Shown here: positions 10,491 to 23,079 of the stretch, piece by piece
How positions within the stretch are numbered: the first letter of the stretch is position 1
Layout of the letters: every line of letters begins with the position of its first letter
NCBI GenBank assembly: GCA_014529385.2
Contig: CM043960.1
Coordinates: forward strand, 23,448,896-23,512,895
Direction: 5' to 3'
From: Adiantum capillus-veneris
Taxonomy: Eukaryota; Streptophyta; Polypodiopsida; Polypodiales; Pteridaceae
DNA: 64,000 nt
The notes under the pieces: model-generated
Told to the model about the DNA's origin: nothing
Seen by the model: only the letters and a program-made list of their open reading frames with translations
Database searches by the model: none
Made by a program: the position numbers and the translations under genes

Positions 10491-11932
10491 CCTCATGAAG
10501 CTGTCTGATGCATGCAAGAGTAAGGACCAACAATTGACTGAGTGACCAACAAACTTTTAATCACTACTTAGTCAACAGTCCAAAAGATCCAAGTGCAACT
10601 AGATGTAGCCAATGCCTCCTTGCAGTAATCCAAGCAAAGAATTAATGACCAAGCGGCATTTTTGAGACAGATAAGGGAAAACCCTGCCGTAGCTTCACTC
10701 AAGGGAACAAAAGAACCTCAAACTTGCGTTGAAGCTTGAACAAGCACAAAGAGGAGACCTTACATTAATGCGGGTACAAAGAGAAGAGCAACTGCTCAAG
10801 GAGATAGAAGATTTGAAGAGAGCCAACAAGCTGCTGAGAGAAGGACATACAAAAGCTCAAGAGGTGGCAGGAACCTCCAAACATCTGATCATAGACATAC
10901 CATCAGTCTCCTTTGCAGATATGGAAACACAACCATCAGAAGGGTTAGCAGGAGATTCGAAGTTTCAAGTACCAATCACGGAAGAAGAACAAATGCTAAT
11001 GGTTTAGCTTTCTAAAGCTGAAGGGCTGCACTGAAAAAGTAGATTGTCTAGGAAGTAAATGTTGAATGGAAAGCAATAATGGATTGGGAGTTGAGAGTTC
11101 TTCATTTAGTCAATGTAACTCAGCTCACTCCCAACCAAATCAATTCTCAACTGCTGTACCCATTGATAAAGGTGGAGCTATTGCAAGTTAAGAAAGACTT
11201 TACAAGGATATGTAGGCAGAAGACTCATATGCTCTCCACCCAAAATGGAGAAAGAACTGGCTCAACAAGAACTCTAGATACCTACAAGAGCACCTGCAGC
11301 AATACAGAAGGACCCCACATTCTGTCCTGTACCAAGGGTAAGGACGTGGTAGGCACATGACGCATTGAGGAAGAGGAGACCAACTTGGCTCAACTATCAA
11401 AGACTGCCTGCTCTAGAGTAGGGACTACCGATGGAGGAATACATGGTGAAAACCCTAAGAGGCACCATGAACTTCTTCAAAAGTCTACCTGACCCTCATG
11501 TGCTATGCTCTATAAAATCTACCGAATGCTGTTTACATGCATTCAAGCTTTTCATGAGCATGAGCAAGAAATAGCCACATGGATGTCTTTTCTAGAAGGC
11601 AACAAAGGTCTATGCTATGACTTGAGTGGACAACCCTCAGAAGAAGTCCTCTACGGCTTCTACGCCAAATGCACGTTCCTGCCATCAAGCAATATTTTGG
11701 CATTTGAAGAGGCATTTTATACAGGATTCTTCACATGGAGGACAAAGATTTTTGGGCCAGTGATCAACAACGTCACATCAAGGTTTGTTGGCTATTTAGC
11801 CATCGAACTTAAAAACAAAGTCACCATGCAGTTTTTGCAAGTCCCTGACAAAGAAAGACAAATCAGATATGAGAAATCTCTACACGTGCTTAAAGACCGT
11901 CTCGCCAGCCGTTAACCTGAAGACTACTTAAG
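10491..11932 (+). pseudogene. Additional 3' ORF, C-terminal half with conserved domain
   Basis: Continues the coiled-coil ORF broken at 3923. 10729-11007 is Glu/Lys/Leu-rich coiled coil. From 11431 the frame reads PMEEYMVKTLRGTMNFF and, after a one-base shift near 11498, MLYKIYRMLFTC, then FYAKCTFLPS and FEEAFYTGFF, ending at TAA near 11913-11915. The minus-strand element's 3' ORF has the same series (YMVQNLKGVINMMK, MLVKIAKMLITC, LYARVMFLPS, FEEAFMTGFF) in the same order and position before its polypurine tract. The domain is therefore conserved between two independent elements. I do not recognise a known fold; a role in the element's life cycle is inference. Confidence 0.72.
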
Positions 11933-11964
11933 TCCATGAAGTTGTGTAAAGGGACGACACAGTC

Positions 11965-11977
11965 AAGGAGGGGGGAA
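11965..11977 (+). other. Polypurine tract of the first element
   Basis: AAGGAGGGGGGAA precedes TGTTAGCAGC at 11978, the usual G-rich tract and LTR start of gypsy elements. Confidence 0.8.
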
Positions 11978-12400
11978 TGTTAGCAGCAAGCTCACCCATG
12001 TATCATTTTTTGGGAGCTTTTATTGTAAAAACACTTATTCTTTTGATAAAGCGGAAATATTGTAACTCCTATTTTTTGAATGGATATTGTAATCAATGAG
12101 CCGGGGCTATAAGCTCCAGATTGTATCAACTTATCCTTAGTTAGAGCTCCCAGATTATTAGTTTTTGACCACAAAAACCTTGGCTAAGGTATAAAGGCCA
12201 ATTTTTGTATGTTATTTTTCAAGTTTTTGGATAAGAAATACACAACATGAGCTAACGGCGCTCACTTCTCTATTTCTTGTGCTTCCTACTCCCTTTTCGG
12301 TTGTCACATTGCAGTGCCGTTTGTTGCATTGCAACCGTAGGTAAGAGATCTACGCATTGACATAAACATTTCATGGTAAACTGTAGCTTTTAGCGTCGCC
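11978..12400 (+). repeat. 3' LTR of the first element (end approximate)
   Basis: Starts TGTTAGCAGCAAGCTC after the polypurine tract. It contains a TATA box (GTATAAAGG, 12189-12197). The 5' copy lies outside the window, so the downstream end cannot be set by comparison; 12400 is a guess based on promoter-to-end distance in similar LTRs. Confidence 0.55.
12190..12196 (+). promoter_or_regulatory. TATA box in LTR
   Basis: TATAAAG in a GC-flanked context about 210 bp into the LTR fits an RNA polymerase II core promoter that would set the U3/R boundary. Confidence 0.5.
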
Positions 12401-12990
12401 GACCCGCGGCTTCATTATAAGTAGGAATTTAAGCTAGGGAATCACATAGTAAGCATAGGCGGGGTATTGGAGCATCATTGCTAAGCATTAAGATGCATTC
12501 TGGGTCAAAAACGACTAGGTCAAAAACTCACTCATGTTAATAATTGTGATTTTTGTACTTGACCTAAAGTGAGATTTGAGACCATAAGCAGGTGTGCTTA
12601 GGTCTTATATACATGTCCTAGAAGTTTTGTAACATTAGGATGTCGTTTGATGTTGTAACATTCATGATTTGTTTGCCAATTAGGGACTAGCTTTTGGTGA
12701 CTTTGGTCATTTGAGTGTAGCTTGTGTAAGATGCGAGTTGTATATTGTTTTCCAAGAGATTGACAACCTCTTATAGCCTCTATGCACTAGTTGAGTCAGC
12801 TTCGTCCCATGGATTGACAATTATGTTCGTGGTTCTCGCTATGTCTGCAATAAGATAGGAGTGAGGTTAGAAGCCTGTCCCCCATCCTAGTACCATAGGG
12901 TGGCCTAGGGTACACTTGGAGAACCATTTTGTTGGCACCCTTTGGACGTAGGACCATAGGGTAGAGGGGACTCTATGGCTCTAGGTCCAT
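12401..12990. other. Intergenic stretch without recognised gene
   Basis: No convincing frame. Near its end (12890-12985) it has several copies of the CCATAGGG / CTATGGCTCTAGG words that dominate 16.1-19.9 kb, so the repeat family flanks the decayed gene on both sides. Confidence 0.4.
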
Positions 12991-15756
12991 ATGGGTATAT
13001 TAATATCTATTTTGTCTAAATATATGTCATTCTTTTTACAGAAAATATCTCAAAAAAGAATGTCAAAGTCAGTTGATACAACAAGCTCAACAACAAGTTC
13101 TTGGTATCTAGATTTTCACTTGCCAAATGGTGGAAGTGATGAAAAATTCCACTTTTTCTTTCAAGATAAAGAGCAATTGCCCTTCAAAGACTGTGGGATT
13201 GTTAATGAGATAAAGAAAGATTCTTCAAATCTTGAAATGTCTCCATGAATTGGAGTAAATCTACTCAATGGTGACTCCTACTTGTTGGAGCCTCTGGCCT
13301 TTGATCAAAAGTTGGTGAAGGTTGATTATGATGGAGTGACAACAATGACAAAAGCAGGGTGGGTGGAGCTTCAAGACGACACTCCAAGTGGGAACTTCAT
13401 AGACATATATATTGAGGGCTTTAAGAAGGTCACTCAATATTTAGGTAAATTGAGCAACACAAAAAGCAAAAGAATGAAGATACACGTAAAGCAAGCCAAG
13501 CTAAGACTCTCAAGGAGAGTCGCACTCCCTCACTTGGAGACAATAGTAGAAATGTGGCCAAAGAAAATATTTCAATAATACCGTTACAAACTCAAGAAGC
13601 AGGAGATTCTAGTGGACTTGCAACCCTAACAGCTGAAACCCCCTCAGTGTGGCTGTGGTTGTGGACTCAATGTCCTTAGCTGTGTTGGACTCTATTATAC
13701 AGCCCAAAGAAAAAGATCTTGACAAAGAAGTTGCCAAAACTTCTAAGAGTGGGCTAAATGGATACGTTGGAATTGCACACTATTTTAAACATGGTGTGCA
13801 ATTTACCCAATTGATCGCAGTTGAGCAATGCAACCTTGCACCAGATGGCTATAAATGCAGACCATTGTCAGGTGTGTATGTGAATTACCTCTTGAAGCAA
13901 TTTGTAGGGCACTCTAGGCCAGTGTCCAATTTGTAGGGCACTCTAGGCCAGTCTCCAATGTAGCATACTTGATGCCGTATACCCCAATTACAAAAATGCC
14001 TTTACAAACAACTGAAGTGCATGGAGACAAGCTTTATCTAGTCATCATTCCATCATAGCGGCTATATCTTTTTTGCATAACAACAACACTAAGTAGGCTT
14101 TGAGAAAAGAGTTCTAGAAGTTTAAAACTACAAGGATATTGGTAGATGCTCCCAAAGAGGCTGCTGTTCGAATATCCAAAATGGAGAACATGGAGAGAAT
14201 AACAACAATGAAGCACCAGCCTTATGTGGAGGTCTTGAAGCATGGTCGTATTCAGTGGCTTGCACATTCTAAACCAACAAAACCCAAGGCAGGAGTTCCT
14301 ATTGGTCATCCGAGTCGAGCACCTTGGGATGTAAGTTCCACTTTCCTATGCTCGTTTTTGTTACAAATATGTTTTGAAATAAAGTTAATTTCCTTTTCTT
14401 TATTTTGAAGGCCTTTGTAAATGTGGCAAACATCACGTTCAACCATAAATCATTTGCCAACAAAGAAGCATACATGGTCATATACAATGATGAAATCTAC
14501 GATGAGTGGATAAACATCTTAGAGAAACATCAGACATCAGCTGCTCGTGGGCGGCAACCATGCATAACAACCTTTAGATGCCTACACGGTTTAGAAGATA
14601 ATGATGTCAAGCTACTACAACAGGAGTTGATAGAAGAGAAGATCTGCTTAGTGAAGCAACCACATCAAGCAGGCATGCTCGACCTCACTGCATGTGCAAC
14701 GAGCTTAAAGCAGATGAGGGTTTTTGAGCCTCAAATGTTGATGGCATTTAAAGAGCTAGATCCATCAACAACATCAATTACTTCATGGGATGAATGTAAG
14801 TCTCATTATAGCTTTACTGATTAAATCTAAATATCTCTCTTCACGAACTGTACGCAATGGCTAAATCTCCTGCTACAAAAAGCAAAGGAGAAAGAGCCAA
14901 TTCCTGAGATCACTAGGGGATAAGTGCAGTGGATCATTGCACAAAAGAATGGCACTTCTAGTTTGCAATTCATTTTACCATGGACAATCAAAAGTGTTGG
15001 AAAGAATTTGGAAGGCATTGAGTTTCTCTGTAATGAGAATAGCTCTACAATTTGTGTTGGTGTATGTATCATAGATACAACACAGAAAAGTCTTACATCT
15101 AGTTGTTGGAGTGCTGTCCAATTTGGTAAAGTAATTGATGGAATATGTGGGGTATCACATAAACTATCAGAGTTTTTAATTGCTGGCTTAGTCAAGTATC
15201 AGCATGCTGCTTCCCTAGAGAAGGAAATTTTTGAAAAAGCTAAATGGTATGAAATGCATGTTCTACCTTTGAGCTCCTTAATGGGATCATAGACCGTCCA
15301 AACATATGTGCTCTTCGTCAAGTAGTTTTTGGGGTTTGGGCATTCTTCAGTCAAGGAGAGCAGTACACCAACTACTCTACTCTTTGCATCAACAACGACA
15401 AGTATGATGCTGTGACCACGGCCATAGCTTTTTTTGTGCATTGTGCAATCAAATGCATCCGTGGCAAAGAAGACGATCAAGTAATAGAAATCTTCTCATT
15501 AGGCTTTGGGACTAAAGAGGCACCACACCAATAGAGAAATGTGATATCAGCTGCATGTACTAGCGATCAAATGACGCAATTAGAATCTCTTTGCCATTCC
15601 ATAGTGGAAGAAGACCTTAATCTTAGAAGATGGGCAAGTGTGAATACCACAGAGAAAGCCAATGCTAAGGAGTCAGAGGAATAAGAAATTGAAGAACCAT
15701 TGGATGCAAGTGCTGATGCCACTCTAGAAATTCTATAGGAAACAGGTTAAGCTAGC
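12991..15756 (+). pseudogene. Decayed multi-exon plant gene of unknown function
   Basis: Protein-like stretches with normal composition follow one another on the plus strand. 12991-13578 is one frame with a single TGA at 13246-13248. Further stretches are 13649-13936, 14139-14330, 14412-14824, 14924-15290 and 15290-15690; the last two join through a one-base shift near 15275. Intron-like joints are visible: an acceptor TTTTTACAG before 13041, a donor GATGTAAGT at 14328-14336 with acceptor TTATTTTGAAG at 14401-14411, and a donor AATGTAAGT near 14795. I do not recognise the family. Stops at 13246, 13576 and about 15535 and the frameshifts show it is not functional. It may be a degenerate host gene or a transposon-captured copy. 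Confidence 0.5.
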
Positions 15757-15984
15757 CACCCATGAAATTACATCGATGATATTTAGATCATTATTTTTAT
15801 CATTTTATTTTATTTTTCCCATCTCAAATCCACCCATGATGTTAAAAACATTAATGTTTGGTTTGTTATTTTTCTCAATTTTTTTCTTTGAAAAAAATGT
15901 GAACTTATGAGTTTGAGTTTTTTCACAATAAATGAATTAGACTTAAGTGTATGATATTATATGGACATGTTGTGGAAAATAGAA
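15757..15984. other. AT-rich intergenic stretch
   Basis: Low-complexity T- and A-rich sequence with no frame or motif that I can support. Confidence 0.4.
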
Positions 15985-15985
15985 T

Positions 15986-16028
<43 letters not shown>

Positions 16029-16049
16029 GTATATATATATGTGTATATA

Positions 16050-16086
<37 letters not shown>
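15985..16086. repeat. (AT)n microsatellite
   Basis: Alternating AT for about 100 bp with scattered G or C interruptions (TATGTGTATATAT). Confidence 0.95.
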
Positions 16087-16088
<2 letters not shown>

Positions 16089-16139
16089 TCATAAGATATA
16101 TTATGTAATACTTTAAAGTTAAGTGATCATATGAGGTTT

Positions 16140-19100
16140 GGGAAGAACACCCTATCGCTTAAGAATCATAGAGTTCTATGTAGACATGGCACCCTATGGC
16201 CCTAGGGCCATAGAATCCCCCAAAAGAAAATGGGATACCCTACAACCTTACAGACGGAGGGTGATTATATAGAGTCTCTAAAAGGGCACATAAGAATTTG
16301 GGCTACTCTATAGCCTTAGGGCCATAGGGAGTCAACATAGAATCCCCCAAAAGCATTTGGGCTACCCTACAACCTTACAAAAATAGGGTGATTACATAGA
16401 GTCTCTAAATAATTTGGGCTACTCTACAACCTTAGGGCCAGACAACCAAATTTACATACAAGGTTATTAAGAACCTTGAGAAAAGTAAATGTGTTATTGA
16501 ATTTAATAATATAAGAAATAATTATTTGTGATCATGTGACTTTATTATCAAGAAAACCATGAAATTGAAGACTCAGCATTTAAAATGAGCACCTACAAAG
16601 CTATTGTTGATTCTCTTTTCAATGCTTCCATTTGCACTTTGAAGCTATTGTTAGTACTATTTGTACTTTTCTCTTTCCATAAGGGCATAGATTATTGTCA
16701 AATTCCAAACTCCTTTTATAGTCGACACTTGCAAGGGACCCTATGATCTTGAGGCCATGAGGGTGGCATGGTTTAGGCATCACATGTTTTTAGCATATTT
16801 GGATGTATTATGTGATGGTCCAAGTGACACTTAAGAAGTCAAAATAAATAGGGTCTATGTAACACTACAGACTCTTATGTTTAAATCATACCATGCTATG
16901 GTCAAACCATACAAGGGGCACCCTATTTTCCTTGGTCCATAGGGTCCCAATATAGAGCCCCTATAGATACAGTTAGGTCACCAATGATATTGGGGCCATT
17001 AAGTACTCCTTATTTATATATAGTACATTAAGATGTTACAGCACAGGGCACCTTTGCCACCCTATGGCCATAAGTCCATAGGGTTGTCTAACTAACATAA
17101 AGGGAACCCTTTGACACCATGATCTATGTTATGTTGAGGAAAAAGATCAAAGGGTTGTGGCGAGATGACCAAAATGTAACCTATGTCCAAAGGCTATAGA
17201 TTTTTCATTTTCTCTACAAGGCACTCCATATAGTCCTTATAGCCAAAGGGCTATAGGATGGTACATATATAAATCATTATACAATATTAGGACTATAATT
17301 CGCTCTCTATTTATAACCTATAGAAAATCATTTTTTTAATGGTCCTAATTCCATAAAAAGGCATATTTTTGGCTTTCATAGAGTCTTAAAAATATCTACA
17401 AAGAGCATCCTATGGCCACTAGGCCATAGGCTAAAATGTGGGTTTCTTCTAAAACCTATTATCAACACCCATGTATCAAAGCATACCATGCTATGGTTAT
17501 TAAACCATACAAAGGACACCCTATTGCCCTCTTCCATCCTATGGCCATAAGTCCATAGGGTTGTCTAACTAAAATAGAGGGAACCCTTTGGCACTATGAT
17601 CAAGGGGTTGTGGTGAGATCACCAAAATGTATCCTATGCCCAAATGCTATATATTTCTTCTAGTTCTCTATAAGGTACCATATAGGTCCTATAGCCCTAT
17701 GGCTATAGGGTGGTACGTATATAAATCATTCTAAAATCTTAGGACTATAATTTCCTCTCCTTTGATACCTATAAGAAATCATTTTTGTATGGTCCTAGTT
17801 CCATAGAAAGGCATATTTTTGGCTTTCACAGAGTCTTAAATATATCTACAAAGAGCATCATTTGGCCCTTAGGCCATATGGTAAAATTTGGGTTTCTTCT
17901 AGAAACCTATTATCAACACCTTTGTATTCAAAAATATAGAGTAAACCTTATGGCCCTCTGCCTTTAGGGTTCCAATATACTTATACATAAAAATAAGGCC
18001 ACAATCCCTTAGGCTCAAAACAAAGCATGTTATGGTCATAAAGATCATATAGAGGGTACCCTATGGCTCCACGGCTAAAGGATGCCAATATAGATGCTCT
18101 AGAAGGACATTTAGTCTACCCATTACCCTTGGGGCCATTGGATACTCTGGAAATATATTACATTATTCTCTTAAAAGGCACCTTGGCTACCATATGGACT
18201 TAGGAAAATAAGTTTCTAACAAACATAGAGGGCACCTTTGTCTTTAGGATCTACATAATGCTAAGTAAATAGGCAAAGGAGTTGTTTCATTAAAGTATAT
18301 AATTTGTCCCAAAGGCTATTTATTATTTCTCTTTATGTATAAAGTACTTCATAAGTTCCCTATGGACCTAGCGCCATACAATGGTACATGCAAAGACCAA
18401 CTTATGGCCCTAGGGCCATAGGGTGCTACAAGAAAAAAGTACCCTATAATGTTGAGGTTATAGAGTTCTCTCTATTCTATACCTACAAAAAGTACCCTAC
18501 AATTCTAAGGTTGTGGACTACTTCGTACATGTCCTTTGGCCTAAGGGCTATAGGGTGACACATGCAAAAAGTACTCTACTACAATCCTAAGGTTATAGAG
18601 TTCTCTCTATATTATACCTACAAACAAATCCTATCTCTATGGTCCTAAAGCCAAAGATAGCAATATTTTATTCTCTCATAGATTTTTTAAAATGCCTAAA
18701 AAGAGCCACAGGATGATATGGTTTTCATGAAGAAACTTACTATCACATCCACCGCTCTAGGGAAAATCCTTTAGCTCTTGGGCCACATGGTGCAAATATA
18801 GAGGTGCATCCTACATACCTAAGTATATAAAGTTATCTCTAATTTATATCTATAAAAACTCCTATCCATATAGACATAAGGCCATGAAAAGGTGTATTAT
18901 AGGCTTTTGCAAACTCTTAGTTAAACCCATGATTAATATCATGTGTCCCAAAAAATATAGGATATCAATCTAACAGCTCTCCAAGAGCATTTAAGCCATT
19001 CAAAGGCACCTAAATGGGAACCATGGTAGTCCTATGGCCATAGGGCCATATGATCTCTCAGTGGAACAAAGGAAAGCCTATGGCACTTGAGATTATGTAT

Positions 19101-19860
19101 TGGCACCCTATGGCCCTAAGGCCATATGATCTCTCTTTTGAAACAAGGGAAACCTAAAGCACTTAAGCCCTATGGCTCTAGGGTCATTACAATAGACATA
19201 AAACTATGGCCCTTGAGCTTATACATTGGTACCCTATGATCCTAGGTCCATATGATCGCTGATTCAAATAAAGGGCACTCTATGGACCTAGGATAGAAGG
19301 TGGCCTAGGTGTCAATGTAAAACCTCTTTAAAAGCATTTAGACCATTCTAGTGTGCCTACATGGTCACCATGTTAGCCCTATGGCCCTAGGGTCATTGAG
19401 CTTATACATTGGCACCATAGGTCCCTAGGGCCATATGATCTCTCATTAGAATAGAGAAAACTCTATGGACCTTGAGCCCTATCACCCTAAGGTCATAGAA
19501 TCTTTCATTACAATAAAGGTTAACCTATGGACCTCAACTTTATACATTGGCACACTATGGTCCTATGGGCCATATGATCTCTCATTAGAATAGAAGGCAA
19601 CCTATAGCCCTAGGGACAAAGGGTGGCCTAGGAGTCAATGTAAAAGCTCTCAAATGGAGGGAAACTTATGGCCCTTGAGATTATACATTGGCACCCTAGG
19701 GCCATAGAAACTCTTATCAAAATAAAGGACAACCTATCATCCTAGGGGTAGAGGGTGGCCTAAGTGTCAATATAAAATCTCTCAAAGATCATTTAGGCCA
19801 TTCAAGGGCACCTACATGGGCCATGGCAACTTTATGGGACTAGGGCCATAGGACTTCTGA
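16140..19860. repeat. 3.7-kb array of degenerate palindrome-centred repeats
   Basis: The words CCTATGGCC, CCTAGGGCCATAGGG and CCATATGATCTCTC recur dozens of times. A perfect 20-bp palindrome, CTATGGCCCTAGGGCCATAG, is at 16194-16213 and a perfect 18-bp version at 18403-18420; most other copies differ by a few bases. From about 19060 the phrase TTATACATTGGCACCCTATGG recurs near 19091, 19219, 19399, 19539 and 19678, giving units of roughly 130-180 bp. Stops are frequent in all frames and no coding frame exceeds about 60 codons. I cannot assign the array to a known satellite family. Confidence 0.8.
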
Positions 19861-19920
19861 TTGGAATAGATGGCAATATGGATAAAGAGGACACATATCT
19901 AAATGATATAAATAAATAAT

Positions 19921-19923
<3 letters not shown>

Positions 19924-19996
<73 letters not shown>
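19924..19996. repeat. (GA)n microsatellite at the LTR end
   Basis: About 36 GA units run directly into GAGGTCCCCTCC, where the other LTR copy has TGTGAGGTCCCC. The array seems to have expanded from the GAG at the LTR terminus. Confidence 0.93.
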
Positions 19997-19997
<1 letters not shown>

Positions 19998-20978
19998 CCC
20001 CTCCCCGTCTCACCTTGATGGATCTGGAGGACAACTGACGGTCGCTAGATCCTAGGCAGAGACAAACAAAAATTGGTTAAAAAGAAACCAGTGGATGGTC
20101 TCTCATCACTTAGTGAGTTGAGTCCAAGCCACCAGTGAAAGGAATCTAGCTCCGCTCCACAGGGGAAGCATAACTACATACTATTGGTCCTAATCTCATC
20201 TTCCAGAGGAGAAGAAACCTCGGTGCCTTTTTCCTCGTAGCTTTTAGAGGCCCCTTACACCGAGTTCCTGCTGCTTTGGCATAATAAGATATCTAATTTT
20301 GTACTCTATCACACAGGGCAAAGAGGTCCCGACGGCTGATCAGGACCACCTGTCTCGTAGGCTTTGACAACCTGAGCCAAGCCCCCACTTTCCACCCGCA
20401 CTCACACAGAGTCTTTGTGTGGCCTAATTACTAACACATTGTTGTTCAACATTTACGGTTCCTTTATATTTCCTTGACACAAGTTCCTTAAGACAATTCC
20501 CTTCAATCAAGAAGAATCAACATCAAAACATATCTTTCCTAGGAAAAGGTACTCAACAACAATACTTCATTAAAAATTCCAGTGTCCTGGAGTCGTGAGG
20601 ACCTCCAGCGAGTGTTAACTCCACCCATTGTCAACTGGACACCCATACAACCAGTCCATGATCCACCCAATTCCTGGAGTAACTCTCTGGGTAAAATCAT
20701 GTATCCACCGCATCAAAAGCAACCCAAGGACATATCCATCGCATAAAGAGCAAGTCGTGGATTTAGCTCCTACGATAACTTTGCGAGCTACTGCCCTGTG
20801 ATCAATAGGGGGTTTAGACTAAGTCGACATTGGAATAATGAACGAAATTTGGTTGAGATAATTCTTCCTAGAAATCATTCTTTCCTACCTCAAAACAGTC
20901 TTTCCATAAAGCATTTCTTTCCTATTTAATTTAAACTAAAATTTAGAAAAAAAGCATTAAAGTACTAATGCCGTTGTC

Positions 20979-21209
20979 TCAGATGTCCAACTTATTTTGG
21001 GGAAGTTTAGACATTCCTAAAGTTATCGTAATGCAATGCTTACGTAAGGTACAAAATAATATCCATCGTACCTCATGAATTTCCTCTTCGATGCCTCGTA
21101 AGATGGCCATATTTTCTTCTCTCATTGGTGCTTTACCGTTGTTCGCTATGTTGCTAGTTTTCGCCTCGCGGTTGTTAGCACCACCAAAACGTGTCCTCTT
21201 GGGGGCCAT
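20979..21209 (-). pseudogene. LTR copy of the candidate gag first exon
   Basis: Encodes MAPKRTRFGGANNREAKTSN and onward, matching the other LTR at 25867-26004. In the 3' LTR this copy would not be placed upstream of gag. Its presence shows the coding-like segment is part of the LTR itself. Confidence 0.55.
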
Positions 21210-22305
21210 ATCTCACTACTTTGGGTTAGAAAAAATCCAAAGAAAGAAAGGCTAAAATATGGTATCAAGTAACCATATCAACAATGATTTAGGCATCCAC
21301 AAGGATTAGGAAAAAGAGTACCTAATCTTACTCATAACAATACTCTACATCTAAGAGAGTGCAATGAAATGCTTTTAAGCCATAGCTTTCCTCAAGTAGA
21401 AGCTAATTTGAGTTATGGTTAATCACTCATAAACTTATGTAAAGCAACATTGACAAGGGGGAAACTAGTTAAGATTAATTGACATGCTGTTATGCACAAG
21501 TGATTTAGAGTAAAAGAATTCTTTTCCTAATTAGGTCTCTAATGTTACATAGAAAGGAGGGTAATTCTTCCCTAATCTAGTCACTTGACCATGAATGAAG
21601 AAAACAAACTTATCATAAACACAATGCGTAATCTTTACCATAATATTACCATAACTACATCCACCATATGCAATATAGGAATCACATCCATACATCACTT
21701 TTGACTCATCAATACTATGTACAATGTATGCTTATAACCATGCATAGACTTGGATAAAAGAGAGGATCAAAATCTACTTTACCATGCATAAATATGTGCA
21801 ATTAGATTAGTGCATATAGAACTCTAATCATACATAATCTTTAATGCACAAGGGAACAATTAAACATTAATTATACATAATTAAGAGAATTTAGATCTAG
21901 TTGAGAGATTAGGGTAGCTTTAGTGCTCCTTAATCCGGCAAGGAAGGGAATGATCAATAGGTAAGAGTCTATTGATAATCACCCGCATTAATACACACTA
22001 TGGAGTGAAAATTATGCTGTAACCAGCTAGCAAAAATAATAGAATAGGGTAGGCTCAACATAGGTCCTCTAGAGAGAAGAGGCTATGGAGCAAATAGAGT
22101 AGCATAACTTGAATTAATCACCTTGATTAAGGCTCCTTGTGTGTGCTAATTGATGTAGGTAAGCTCCTCCAATGGAAGCTCCGGTAGTAGCACCTTCTTC
22201 TAAGACTTGGGGGTTGTGTGTCTACTAGAGAGGGGTGAGATACGGTTATATAGGCATCCCCGTCAAGGAGGGTCGATTTGCCTTGCTAAAATGGGAATTA
22301 GAAGG

Positions 22306-22309
<4 letters not shown>

Positions 22310-22394
<85 letters not shown>
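22310..22394. repeat. (CA)n microsatellite
   Basis: About 42 CA units. The matching site in the other LTR (about 27270-27283) has only six or seven, so the array expanded after the two LTRs separated. Confidence 0.95.
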
Positions 22395-22396
<2 letters not shown>

Positions 22397-23079
22397 CAAG
22401 TGCCATGCCAGGTGTGGGATTTCCCTAGTGAGGTGTCCTCACTTGCCCATCTCACTTGCCTATGCTCCCTCTCTCTCTTTCTCTCTCTCACACACTTACA
22501 AAAATTTATTTCCACAAGGGGAGGTAGCACTAGCCTTTTGCTATTTTGAGGGGGTGTGGTGTCCTAAGCCCATGCTCCATTGCCCATATTGGGCCACACC
22601 TCACTCTTTGACCCATGCGTTACCTTATCTAAGCCATGCTTAGTTCCCATGCTACACTCTCCATGCCTAACCTAACACTTGTCACAAGACTAGCTATACA
22701 CATGACGCATGGCCATACATGATGGGGACACATGCCCATGCATACCCATGACTATGCCTGCACATCCATGCCCATGCATACCCATGCATGCACATCCACA
22801 TTCATGCCATACATACCTTAGAAAATGCTAACCTCAGGCTAACTAGACTTATACTAACCCAAATTCAATTATGAAACTTGCTAACTCGAGATAAACCTAC
22901 AGGTAACAGATGAGACTACTGCCATGAATAGAAACCTCCGATGTCCAGATCCTATTTTTAAGGAAACCAGGGTCGGGGTACAGTTTGACGAGCCGGTCTA
23001 CCCTAGACAATACCGGGGGTCAAAAACTTTTGGAAATTTTTCACAAAAATTGAATTTGACCAAAATAAAAAGTCTTCCA

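Larger units (their letters stand above)
19922..23079 (-). repeat. 3' LTR (left copy), about 3.15 kb
   Basis: Aligns with 24824-27948 through most of its length, for example the GAGGTCCCCTCC start region, ACCTCCAGCGAGTGTTAACT, and the GGGTCAAAAACTTTT end. It differs by a (GA)n array at its outer end, a long (CA)n array at 22310-22394 and the lack of about 130 bp present near 26650-26780 in the other copy. The inner end is taken at the TCTTCCA that matches TTCTACA at 27942-27948. Confidence 0.82.

Noticed and set aside
16140..19860. CRISPR-like array
   Set aside because: Units are degenerate with irregular spacing and similar spacers, and the DNA is plant nuclear; this is a satellite-like repeat.
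22207..22549. Open frames full of His-Thr or Cys-Val repeats
   Set aside because: They are translations of the (CA)n microsatellite; the same applies to 28105-28363, and to Arg-Glu or Leu-Ser frames over (GA)n at 19840-20034, 48568-48888, 54000-54348, 55259-55564 and 55746-56049.
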